Below are positions 48,853 through 58,400 of a stretch of DNA of 64,000 nt, piece by piece (position 1 is the first letter of the stretch; each line of letters begins with the position of its first letter). Made by a program: the position numbers and the translations under genes. Below the pieces are notes generated by a model. The model saw nothing but the letters and a program-made list of their open reading frames with translations, was not told where the DNA came from and did no database searches. The DNA comes from Umbelopsis ramanniana AG (lineage: Eukaryota; Mucoromycota; Umbelopsidomycetes; Umbelopsidales; Umbelopsidaceae), in assembly GCF_025399195.1 (NCBI RefSeq), contig NW_026252145.1, forward strand, positions 82,708 to 146,707, in the 5' to 3' direction.

Positions 48853-50310
48853 ATGTCTACTTTCTCCAAGAATTTGTTTGATCTTCTCGGCGACGGTGAC
48901 AACGAAGCTCCAGCTGCTCCCGCTCCTGCTGCTGCCAAGCCCGTTACCCCTGCTCCTGCTGTGAAGGAACAGGCTGCTGCTCGTCCCAAGTCTGAAAAGG
49001 CCAAGCGTGGTGGAAAATCTGACGGTAGGCAAACATTTCATCTCGATTACCCATCCAGCCGGCGTCCACCCAACAAAGCATTTTACCCAACAAAGCGTTT
49101 CACCTCAACGCAAAGCATCTCACCCATTCAACCAAAGTGGTGATCCACAACCACTGCTGCTGTATCGCTCGATTGTATCGCTCGCTCGTCGTACTGCTCG
49201 CTCGTTCGTACTGCTCGATTGCACAATGTATTGTCGACAACGTTGTGTTATGATTTCTAATGTCGCAACCTTTCCTGACAAACGTTACTGCCCACGATGC
49301 CTCGTCGACTATTTTGACCAACATCTTTTTTTTTTGTGGGCGGCTGTCTGAGTCGCAAGCCACAGAAATTTCATCCTTCAAACCATCGATTCTAATTCTT
49401 TTTTTATTGTAGCTCCCCGTGGACGTCGCTCTGAGAATGGTCCTCGTCGTGAGGGAGGTAGAGCTCCCCGCCGCCCATTCGATCGCCACAGCGCTACTGG
49501 CCTTGTGTAAGTAATAGATCTGCTATATTTTATGCCCCATTGGCAATTTTAAACATATTTGCGCATTCACTAATGTTACCTTCTTTTCTAGCGATAGCGA
49601 AAAGAAGGTCGAACAAAGCTGGGGCCATGCTGAATCTGCCGAGGCCGAAGCGTAAGTATTACTACCGCTGCCCATAGATCCCTAGCGACCACTAAGTCCC
49701 TCTCCCATCCCTTTCTAGTGCTACCGATTCCTTGAAGCCCAAGGATCCCGCTGCTGCTGATACCGAAGAGGCTGTTGCTGAGGAAGAACCCGAGGAGCAG
49801 ACCAAGACCCTTGAAGAGTACTTGGCCTCCAAGAAGGCTGCTGCCGCTGCTCTCCCCGAGGCCCGCAAGCCCAACGAAGGTGCTGACGACTCCAAGTGGA
49901 AGGATGCCGTTGCTCTTGAGAAGCCCGAAGAGGAAGATTTCTTCGGTGGCAAGGTATGTTTTTGGCCGTTAAAAAAAAAAAAAAACAAACTTGTTTCTGG
50001 CTGGCCAGAAAATTTTTCCAAGCCGCCCTTCACCATAACATTAACACCTAATTTTCTCCTACAGGGACTCTCCCTCAAGCAAAAGAACAAGACCAAGAAG
50101 GAAAAGGTCCACGTTGAGATCGAACAACGTTTCGTTGAAGAGAACAGCAAGCGCGGTGGTTTCCGCGGTGAGCGTGGTGGCCGTGGTGCCAGCCGAGGAG
50201 GTCAACGTGGTGGCCAACAGCGCGGTGGCCGTGGTGGCCGTCGTGGTGGCCGTCAATCTGCTTCCGTTAACCTTGACGATGCTACTGCATTCCCCACTCT
50301 CGGTGCTTAA
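48853..50310 (+). CDS. Stm1/HABP4 (PAI-RBP1)-like ribosome-associated RNA-binding protein
   Basis: Five exons: 48853-49024, 49413-49506, 49592-49651, 49719-49953 and 50065-50310, giving 268 residues. It begins MSTFSKNLFDLLGDGD, the Stm1-type N-terminus. APRGRRSENGPRREGG and RPFDRHSATG form the conserved HABP4/SERBP1 motif, followed by KKVEQSWGH. A long acidic Ala/Glu-rich middle contains LEEYLASK. The C-terminus is an RGG region with many GGR repeats, ending DATAFPTLGA. Stm1/SERBP1 proteins bind idle 80S ribosomes and protect them during starvation. Intron 1 is long (388 nt) for this locus. The ATG is 131 bp from the divergent PHO8 start. Confidence 0.9.
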
Positions 50311-50512
50311 GTACATCGAATAACCCCAGATACTGCAAGGACCTTCCCCCTCTCAAAAAGAAGAAAAAAACACAAGCCACTAAAGCACTTACTGTAGAGA
50401 ACGGGTTGGAGATTGGATTCACCTTTTTGTCGCCAAAAATAAAAAAACGAAAATCTACTTTTTGATCATAATTACTTTTTCTTTGCTCAGCATCATGTGG
50501 GTCCAGACATCA

Positions 50513-50520
50513 TATAAATA
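50513..50520 (+). promoter_or_regulatory. TATA box upstream of the dual-specificity phosphatase
   Basis: TATAAATA, 159 bp upstream of the preferred start at 50672 and 51 bp upstream of the alternative in-frame ATG at 50564. Confidence 0.45.
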
Positions 50521-50671
50521 TCGCATAGAAAAAAAGGTCCTGTAACACTTTGCAATTTAAGGCATGCCCTCTTATTGGCTAGAGCCCGATATTGGCTGCC
50601 AAACATTACAAAAAGCAATTTCGGCTCAGGATTTTATTTTCTTCCTTCCTTTCCTCTCCGTTATTCCTTGC

Positions 50672-51913
50672 ATGGTTGATACCAGCTTTCGATTTCTATC
50701 ACAACAGTCTGCAGCCAAGCGACGGAACAGGAAAGGCTTGTCATTAGCCGTGCCTGCGACGCGACCTCACCAGCATAGTATACCCGCACCTTCTTCCGCC
50801 GCCTTAATCCATAATGATTCTTCTACACCTACCGATAATGGGCCCGATAAGCCATATAAACAAGGTCCCATTCGTATCTTACCCTACTTGTACCTTGGTG
50901 ACGAAAATAATGCAAACGACATGGCCGGTTTGAAGTATCTACATATTGGGTATATCTTGAACGTCGCCAAGGAAGTCAATCATCCAAGCGAACATGATTT
51001 TAGCATGAGTGATATCTCTGAGGATGATGGAGGTGCATCATCGCCTTGTTTATCTATATCATCGTCGGCTAGTTCAGCGTCCAGTATCAACACCTTATCG
51101 TCATCGTTTTCCTTTCATTCAGAATCGGTCACTATGGACGCTTTCCACGCTTCACCACCCGATGACCTCGGTGCCCACAGTCCTTTTAGTCCAACCAGAG
51201 GGGTCAAACCTACACCGCGTGGAATACGAATGCTCCGTTTTCGACCGTCCAACGTTTCATTTACATCCGCCATGAGGGCCACGGCTCATCGACAAAGCAG
51301 TATGAAGCGGCCATCGTCGTCAGATATGAAGGGTCGTCGAAAACGCCACGTCGGCCAAAATGATGTTGCACAAAATGAAGACGGGACTCCATTTCAGCAA
51401 ATAAAGTACAAAAAGTTTGCCTGGACTCACAACCATGAAAATTTAGCCACCGAACTTGCACCAGCTCTTCAAGTCATCGATCGTGCACGAGCTGCAAAAC
51501 GAGCTATTCTGGTTCATTGTCAATGTGGAGTAGCCCGTTCAGCTTCCCTGGTCATTGCTTATGTCATGCATGCCTTCAAGATGTCCCTCGACCAAGCTTA
51601 TGATTTTGTCAAGGCAAAGTCAACGTCTATCAGTCCTAATATGTATCTCATGTTTCAATTGCGAGATTTTGAAACTCATCAAGGCTTGGGATTAGACCAC
51701 AGATCCACCACCCCTCCTTTGCGAAAGTGCACTAGTATGCAGTTCACCGATGTTCATCACGCCTTCAATGCTCTGGTCAAACTCGACTATCCCTCACCTC
51801 CAGCCACCGAATCCATCATGCTAAGTAGAAGAAGTCTGGATGACAGCTTTTACCACTCCCACTCCTTTAGATCTGAATCGCCTTTTAACAACAATCTCCC
51901 CATGTATCTGTGA
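50672..51913 (+). CDS. Dual-specificity (MAP kinase-type) protein phosphatase
   Basis: Intronless, 413 residues from the ATG at 50672; an in-frame ATG at 50564 would add 36 residues that look non-conserved. Near the N-terminus KRRNRKGLSL fits a MAPK docking motif (basic cluster followed by L-x-L). The phosphatase domain starts at GPIRILPYLYLGDENNAND; the catalytic signature is HCQCGVARS with Cys283 and Arg289, and AYVM..F.MSLDQAYDFVK follows. About 130 residues of Ser-rich, low-complexity sequence (110-242) split the domain between the first strand (YILNVAKE) and the FAWTHN..N region. Likely dephosphorylates Thr and Tyr of a MAP kinase, like yeast Msg5 or fission yeast Pmp1; the particular kinase is unknown. 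Confidence 0.85.
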   Translation: MVDTSFRFLSQQSAAKRRNRKGLSLAVPATRPHQHSIPAPSSAALIHNDSSTPTDNGPDKPYKQGPIRILPYLYLGDENNANDMAGLKYLHIGYILNVAKEVNHPSEHDFSMSDISEDDGGASSPCLSISSSASSASSINTLSSSFSFHSESVTMDAFHASPPDDLGAHSPFSPTRGVKPTPRGIRMLRFRPSNVSFTSAMRATAHRQSSMKRPSSSDMKGRRKRHVGQNDVAQNEDGTPFQQIKYKKFAWTHNHENLATELAPALQVIDRARAAKRAILVHCQCGVARSASLVIAYVMHAFKMSLDQAYDFVKAKSTSISPNMYLMFQLRDFETHQGLGLDHRSTTPPLRKCTSMQFTDVHHAFNALVKLDYPSPPATESIMLSRRSLDDSFYHSHSFRSESPFNNNLPMYL

Positions 51914-52799
51914 CCGGAACACCAAGAAAGCAATCTATACTCAGTGCTGGGCAACTGACAAAAAAGAAATTGTATTCTTCGTCGTTCTCTCGGCCCATCC
52001 TATCCTACGGAAACCCACCCCCTCCATCCACAGCTCCCCTTCTTTTTTTTTTCTTCATGTTACAACTTTCTGCATACCTTTTTTCTTTGTAAATAGTGTC
52101 ATCGTCCCATTTTTTTGCGTCCAATTTACAGTGAAAGGTGATTGATTACCAAGGTGATCTTCATCAAACTGCGATAAAGACGGGTTTTCAAATTTGATTC
52201 AACTGCCTTGCTTTGCCTTGCGTCGCTGTCTGCACATAGTACGGCATGGTTGCACACTGGGATAATTTTTTTATTTTTGGATGACATCAAACAGAGGGTC
52301 GCGTGCACTGGAAAGACCCATCATGACTTCCTCCCTTCCTTTCCCCTTGTCCAAGAAGCTCGTCTTTTCTTTCCACTCGCTACACTGCACTCCATCCTAC
52401 TTTCATATTGCATATAAATTCCGTGTTGTTCTGTCAAAGTCTCGATAGCCAACAGAAGATTGAGAAGGAGGTCTGCATTAAATTGCGTTTTCAACTGTAT
52501 TTTGTCTGTCGCAGCTTACCATTCTCTCTCCAGCCGGCATTTAAAGATACATCAAAATCAGCTTTTGGGACACGCTTCTCTCCTTCATCCTCTTCACTAT
52601 TTTGCAAGTCTGCCATCAAGGAGACTCCCATTGTATTTATCGAGTTCACTACCCCTTTATCCTCCTTGACGTCCTTATAAAAAAATTCGCATACTCAACT
52701 TCATCGGTATCCGTCCCTTCTTTGAACGTTAAAAAAAAGCTACCTACGTACGCCCTCAGCTAAGCCAGCTACGACCGTCTTTCACTAGCATCCACCATC
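51914..52799. other. Intergenic, 886 bp
   Basis: Contains the 3' end of the phosphatase gene and the promoter of the next gene. Strand-biased C/T-rich segments near 52000-52080 and 52320-52400. Small open frames show no domain. Confidence 0.5.
52676..52683 (+). promoter_or_regulatory. TATA box of the 284-residue gene
   Basis: TATAAAAA, 124 bp before the start codon at 52800, in a sensible position for a fungal TATA-dependent promoter. Confidence 0.45.
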
Positions 52800-53654
52800 A
52801 TGTCTCCTAGCCTCGTTGCCGAGAATAATAGTCAAGGGCAGATGTTTGGAATGTCTCAAACATCGCCTACGAGGCGAAGTGCCAACACTTCTCATATCAA
52901 CTGGAACAGGCTTCAAACTGCTGCAGTACCGAACACAGCTATCCCGGAATTACGAAGGTCACCTGCCTATCAGTTGACATCTATAAGCACTCAGCCAACG
53001 CTGGTCAATGCGTTGAATGGATCATCCAACTTGAAACGAAGCGCCGCCACGCCGATTGTCGACACCAAAGCGAAACCATCCAAAACCACGGCTGTTCATT
53101 CCGTTGGCCCACAGCACCCTTTTGTCAGGTACACAGATGCTATATCGCAACGACTTGTACTACACCATCCCGATGCGGTTGAGTTTTGGGCACGCTGCCC
53201 ACTATGCCACTGTTTAATTTGCTGCGTAGACCAGAAAACAAGTTGTTATCGGTCAGATGCTGTCGAGAAACATGTCGAGGTTTTGCACGCAGAAAAGGTT
53301 TGGATCACGTCAAGCCAGGTGAACGCCGAATACATGTGGGGCGCCTCCAATCCAATCAGCGGAGGCTTTGACCAGTTAGATATGTTTGTCGATGATGCCA
53401 AGGAAGCGCCGGACCGGAAGCCGCAAGCTACTGACAAGGAGTCATCACCGTCCACCGACCCTGTGGAAAGAGATGTGCTCCGTGCCCTGGCTTTAGAAGC
53501 CAAAACTCAATTTCAATTCTCCACCTCACAAGATATACAACCTTCCCATGTTCACAAGCGGCGGCGAACCATCGTTCCACAATGCGTTGCTGGTTCAACG
53601 GCTCACGCTCGAACGAAATGTACACAGACCTGTTATTTGAAGATGATTGGTTGA
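52800..53654 (+). CDS. Unrecognised intronless protein with Cys/His cluster
   Basis: Single open frame of 284 residues with a good start context (CATCATG) and an upstream TATA box. I do not recognise the family. The N-terminal 100 residues are Ser/Thr/Asn-rich and disordered. Around residues 132-165 is a compact conserved-looking segment: FWARCPLCHCLICC, a Cys in DQKTSCY, then EKHVEVLH, giving C-x2-C and H-x4-H spacing compatible with a C2H2-like zinc finger. The rest is hydrophilic with a basic KRRR near 256. Could be a DNA- or RNA-binding protein, but nothing in the sequence proves it. Confidence 0.55.
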   Translation: MSPSLVAENNSQGQMFGMSQTSPTRRSANTSHINWNRLQTAAVPNTAIPELRRSPAYQLTSISTQPTLVNALNGSSNLKRSAATPIVDTKAKPSKTTAVHSVGPQHPFVRYTDAISQRLVLHHPDAVEFWARCPLCHCLICCVDQKTSCYRSDAVEKHVEVLHAEKVWITSSQVNAEYMWGASNPISGGFDQLDMFVDDAKEAPDRKPQATDKESSPSTDPVERDVLRALALEAKTQFQFSTSQDIQPSHVHKRRRTIVPQCVAGSTAHARTKCTQTCYLKMIG

Positions 53655-54372
53655 ACGTCCATGTAAAAATGCCTGATATCTCCATGTGGATACATCTCAT
53701 ATACTATGTTTTCTCGTAATAAATAGATATCAAAAGCAGGGTGCGTTAGGTTATCGCAGCCTTGAAACAAACTTGTCTCTGGTGGTCCCTTTTTTTTAAG
53801 TCACGTCGCAAACAAACCGTTCTGGTTAAACACATTGGGGGAAACAAATAAGAGAACATATAGGGTATCAGAGAAAGAAATACATAATTTTTTTTTATTT
53901 CATTGTTACAACACGCGGCTACCTCCGCTCGAATCTAGAGATCACGAAGATGCATGTCAGTAAAGATGAATAGACATTGCAAGTACAATGGTGATGGAAA
54001 TAAAAGAGATCTTCAAATCAGGGGTGTCATTTCGAATCATAAATGTTCATTTGAAGAAATTCAAACGCATATTTGCATTGGAAAACATCATCGAAGAAGG
54101 AAGCTTGAAAAGGAATAGGATAGGGCAAACTTACCAGCAACAAGAGATAGAGAGAAAAACATGGAGTGCAGGAAAATTTTTTCTTTTAATACTCTGTTGG
54201 TTTTTTTTTTTTAAAGCTCCACCTCTCAACCCAGACAAAAAGTAATATGACGGTCCAGCTGCCAAGTTTATTACATTGCAATTGATGTTTTCAAGGTTAT
54301 AGACAAGGTTTTCTAAACAAAAATACCAGGGAAGAGAGAATATCAAAATGTATGTACATGGCTAAGACTGGG
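53655..54372. other. Convergent intergenic region, 718 bp
   Basis: Between the 3' ends of two convergent genes. Contains T tracts at 53791-53798 and 54202-54213 and an AATAAA at 53719-53724, which may be the polyadenylation signal of the 284-residue gene. An 85-codon open frame at 53988-54245 is not supported. Confidence 0.5.
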
Positions 54373-55155
54373 TCATCGGGAATCCTCATCATCGCGACCA
54401 GCTACCTGAAGACGTAGGTCGGGTTGCTCATAGTATTTTCCCCAACCCATCCATCGTTTATCCCACTGAACGTGCTTAAAGATGGCATGTTGGTACTGAT
54501 GATCCGTTAAGGGCTCAGAGTAGGCACATGTTTGATGCAAGCGAGGGTGGGTAACAACGGGTTCTTCGGGAACCGGGGTAGGAATGGTGTTGAAGCAATG
54601 CAAAAGCTCCTTTCGTCGACGAGCGTGTGCCTTTTGGAATTGCTTATCTGAATTATCGACAGGGTATAGATCCCACAAGGATTCGCTATCATCGTCATCG
54701 TCTTGTTGGTTCTTTTTTCTGCGCACTAATGGCGTATCGCGAAGAACGGTTGAGGCTGCCAGCCGTGGGGTGGGAGAAGGTACATGTTGGGTCTGTTTGG
54801 CGATGGTAGCAAAGCAGTATTCGAAGGCAAGAGATTGCCTCTTTGCTAGTTCCAATTGTTCCCAATCCTCCGTATCTTCGGTTACAAGCACGTCGTCGGT
54901 CTCTTGGCTTTCAATGTAATCCCATCCGTCGGCAGTGGCTGCTGTTGTGAGAGGTGGAAAGTCTGAGCTATCGTTTAGATTGATTGGAGTCTTGATGGGC
55001 AGTGCCTCTTCAAAGTCATCTTCAGAGAGGTCCTTACAGCTGTCTTCGCAGCTGCCCTCAGAGCTATCCTCAGAGCTGTCCTCAAAGCGGTCCTCAAAGC
55101 GGTCCTCAAAGTCATCATCAAAGACCAGGTGAGTGCAGACGAGCTTTACAGGCAT
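54373..55155 (-). CDS. Unrecognised acidic protein with 12-bp coding repeat
   Basis: 260 residues from the ATG at 55155; an in-frame ATG at 55218 would add 21 residues, but it lies upstream of a TATATA at 55186-55181, so either start is possible. I do not recognise the family. The N-terminal 60 residues are a run of FEDR and SSED units encoded by a tandem 12-bp repeat (about 55040-55120). Then NLNDSSDFPPL, an acidic stretch, KRQSLAFEYCF, and a C-terminal segment rich in Trp and Tyr (VQWDKRWMGWGKYYEQPDL) that looks folded and selected. No introns. Confidence 0.5.
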   Translation of the reverse strand: MPVKLVCTHLVFDDDFEDRFEDRFEDSSEDSSEGSCEDSCKDLSEDDFEEALPIKTPINLNDSSDFPPLTTAATADGWDYIESQETDDVLVTEDTEDWEQLELAKRQSLAFEYCFATIAKQTQHVPSPTPRLAASTVLRDTPLVRRKKNQQDDDDDSESLWDLYPVDNSDKQFQKAHARRRKELLHCFNTIPTPVPEEPVVTHPRLHQTCAYSEPLTDHQYQHAIFKHVQWDKRWMGWGKYYEQPDLRLQVAGRDDEDSR

Positions 55156-55255
55156 TAGTGAACGTAAGGTGAAAGCGGGGTATATAACAGAGATGGTTAT
55201 TGAAGAACTAAAAATCATTGCTACCAGCCATTGTATTTATGTCTTGCACAAAGTC

Positions 55256-55277
55256 GACTGCGTGAAGTGCCGCAGTC
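55256..55277 (-). other. Perfect hairpin downstream of the Fanzor stop
   Basis: GACTGCG and CGCAGTC form a perfect 7-bp stem around an 8-nt loop, 180 nt beyond the Fanzor stop codon on its strand. In TnpB and Fanzor systems the guide (omega) RNA usually overlaps or follows the nuclease 3' end, so this is a candidate structural element. The link is inference; a short hairpin can occur by chance. Confidence 0.35.
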
Positions 55278-55456
55278 AATTGTGGGAGGGTCGGGAGGGG
55301 TCGCAAAGTAGATACTGTACTTTTCGAAAATCATTTTTATCACGTGAAAAGTCAGGTCAGCGCTTTTATACAAATCAGGTTTGCAATCTTCTGGTACCTA
55401 CCGTGTATTGATGTCGAGGTCTTTCAAACTGGCTACAAGTCCCTCTCCTCCTTGGA

Positions 55457-58400
55457 CTAACCAGTCGGTAGCTGAGCTTCCCTTGGCCCAGTGCCTTCCT
55501 CGGCGTTCGTTGAATTCGGTCGATTGAACGGCCGTGGCCTCTCATTATTATGTGTGGCCATATATTGAAAGATATACAATATGTTTTTTGCCGCCATTAC
55601 ATCCCTGTTCCATACCGTGCTGCAAGAGGTACACTTGAGGACAGCATGAATTTTGGATCCGATAGCAGTAGAAGGCAAGGATCTTTCAAGTAGATTGACT
55701 AGACTTCTTTTGTGGCATTCCGCGCACACTTGCGAAGTCAAATATTCGTCGATAATGATAGTAGATACAAATACATTACGCTTGGAAAGAGACTTTAAAT
55801 GTCGTAGGAGCCTTTTGGATGGCGCGGGGAGTTTTCCTCGTAGGTGTGGGGCACTTCCGTTTCCAAATGCAATTAAGTAGTGGTGTATATTGTCTTCATT
55901 ATCATTATCAGTGGATGGAAGAGGTACAAAACTTGGTCTTTTCTTCACTAGAGGGTCCACCATGTGTCTATGGGACGGCTTTGGATGACTTCCATACTTG
56001 TTAGACCCAAAAGTGAGTCTTCGTCCCATTTCCTCTAGTGCCAGTTGTTGGCCTTTGTAGTTCTTAAGTTTCAAAACGCGGTAGCGTTGATCCTCGTCAT
56101 AAAAAGCACAAATTTCACCAAAGCAGACCAGCCGATTTGTGATTGCCACGGTGAGTTCTCTAAAGTTGGCGGTTTTGACCGATGGCAGAGTGTCGATCAA
56201 ATGTTTAATATGCTCATTCTCAGCCACCCATCTTCTTCGTTTGTTGGTTGCACGGTTGAACCCGCCAAGATCATAATATTCATGATTAGAAGTTTTGCGG
56301 ATCCTGTGGCGGTTGGAGCTGCTTCCATCTACAGCAACAAAAATGTCGGTTTTTCCGGGATCAACGCCCCATACTGTAGACCTATGTTGACCGTGGAGAA
56401 TCCAATTCCGATAATGAGCCGGTGTCTTTGGCTCACTATACAATAAAGGTTTCTTGAAAAACAAAAATTCTAGGTCTACACCATCTGATCGGAGACATCG
56501 GCTGCAGCATGAACGTCAGATACATATTAATATAGACAACCTATCAATGAAAAAACTCTCACCTCCACTGAATATCTTCAGTAAACAAATCCTCAAGACT
56601 TTCGAATCCAAGATGAGTAAAATCAAAACTTCGCCATACTAGCCGTTCGAACACCTCTTGCGACATGCTATGACGGTTGGTCAATCCAGCTGCCCTCAAA
56701 ATTACAGGAAGTGTCGTCGCATTCAATTGAATATGACCAGCTTGCAGTGATTTTACAGGAAGCAAGGTAAACTTCCTGGATCCCTTCGGATCTGTATATT
56801 TTTGCGGGCGAAAGGTGCCCGCTTCTAGTTCTCCAATGGTCAGAGTGACAAAATCTTGTATCTGGTCTAGTTTGTCCAAAATCGCATTATGCGCTTGTCT
56901 TCTCCCAAGAACTACGTTGGTCCGTCGCTGTATTGCTGTATGCACAGCTGCTTGGGTGCTTGAATAAACGCGGTTTGGGACAAAAGTCCCAGTAAAAATC
57001 TAAACAAACGATTACTATATATCAGTCATAATACGACTATCAGATAGTTAGCATACCTCTTTTAACTTTCTAAAGATGTATCCTTTCGAAACAAAATTTT
57101 GTGGATGAGGTTCCAAGACCTGGACTTGATTTTCCAAGTAGGTTAAGGCAGTGTGCAAAAATGGCAGAAAGGCGTGCGGGGAAGCAAACAAGCTTGCCTC
57201 TGTAATCGGAGTTGGCCCAAGCTCCATAGATGCAGCACGGTCGTCAAACGTGCTGGGCAAAATTTCGTCGCTTCCGACATCTGGCCATGCCGCCTCAAGA
57301 GAGGCGGCTCGCTTGTATAAATAATTTGCGAGAGATTTTCTCTCTTTGACCGTGGCGTTGGCCGCATACCATGTGTCCGCCTCGTTGTTGAGGCGCAAAA
57401 AGAAGTAGTTCGAGCAAAACCGTTCAAAATTGTGGGCAATATGATTGGCAAAATCGGTATGGTATTGTTTTGCAATGTGTGTGACCATCTGCGAATCATA
57501 ATAAAATGTTGATGCCAAAGTTGATGGCATCAACGTACAAAAATGTCGGTAGGAGTCCTTGATCCATTGGTCAGCGCCCCGACCAGCTCCAACCAGCTGT
57601 CCAAAAATATTGTAGAAAAGGTTGTGATCCAGAGGTGGGATAGGCTGCCCGGATTGAAGTCTCTGGATCACAGCAAAATTCGCAAAAAGAGAGCCAACGT
57701 GTCCAAGATTTCTTGTTCTTAATACAGCTTTCTGGATTTCTTCAACCAAAATTTCGTTGGGGCAGCCTCTCCGTAAGCTGCTCTTGATGGTGGCCTTTCT
57801 GGTGAGACCACCAGCAGCCATTTTTACGGAATTTTTGGGTTTATAGTTTGGGCATAGCTTTGAGCTTGACCTCTGGTGACCTTCTTGTCCACAGCTCGCG
57901 CATTTTGGTTCAGGCATTCCAGCTTCAGCTCTCTTTTCCTGTTGACGTCTTTTTTCTTCTGCTGATTTGGCATCCTGTTTCTCCTTCCTTCTCTTGGATT
58001 GTTCAGCCCTTTTCTGTTGAGCCTTCTCAATGGCTTTCTTCATTGATGAAGACATGGGAAGGTCTATCACAACATCAATCAATTGATATAAGATATCAGC
58101 TCATGCACAATCATCCCAGTCCGCACAAATTTCGCTTATCCTATATCCATTAATATACGTACCATCAATATCAAAAAAGCGTGGTGGAAGTTTTCTATCG
58201 GAATCGTCTATGTCAAAATCGTCCAGTGATACTGATCTACCATCTATCAAGTCTTGGTATATTTCTTGATATGTGCCAGAAGAGAGCTTTCTCCTCTTCG
58301 ATGAGTGACGCATTTCTACATAAGTGAAGGATGATAAATTTGAGATAAAGAATGCAACGGTAATGAATGCAATGGTAATGAATGCAATGGTAATGAGTAT

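Noticed and set aside
55457-56464. The 335-codon frame as a complete stand-alone TnpB-like gene
   Set aside because: It lacks the N-terminal domains. In-frame upstream exons join it using the acceptor at 56436-56437, so it is the last exon of the larger Fanzor gene.
58321-58400. GCAATGGTAATGAAT repeats as a CRISPR-like or regulatory array
   Set aside because: Only three imperfect copies within a Fanzor intron, with no spacers; simple slippage explains it.
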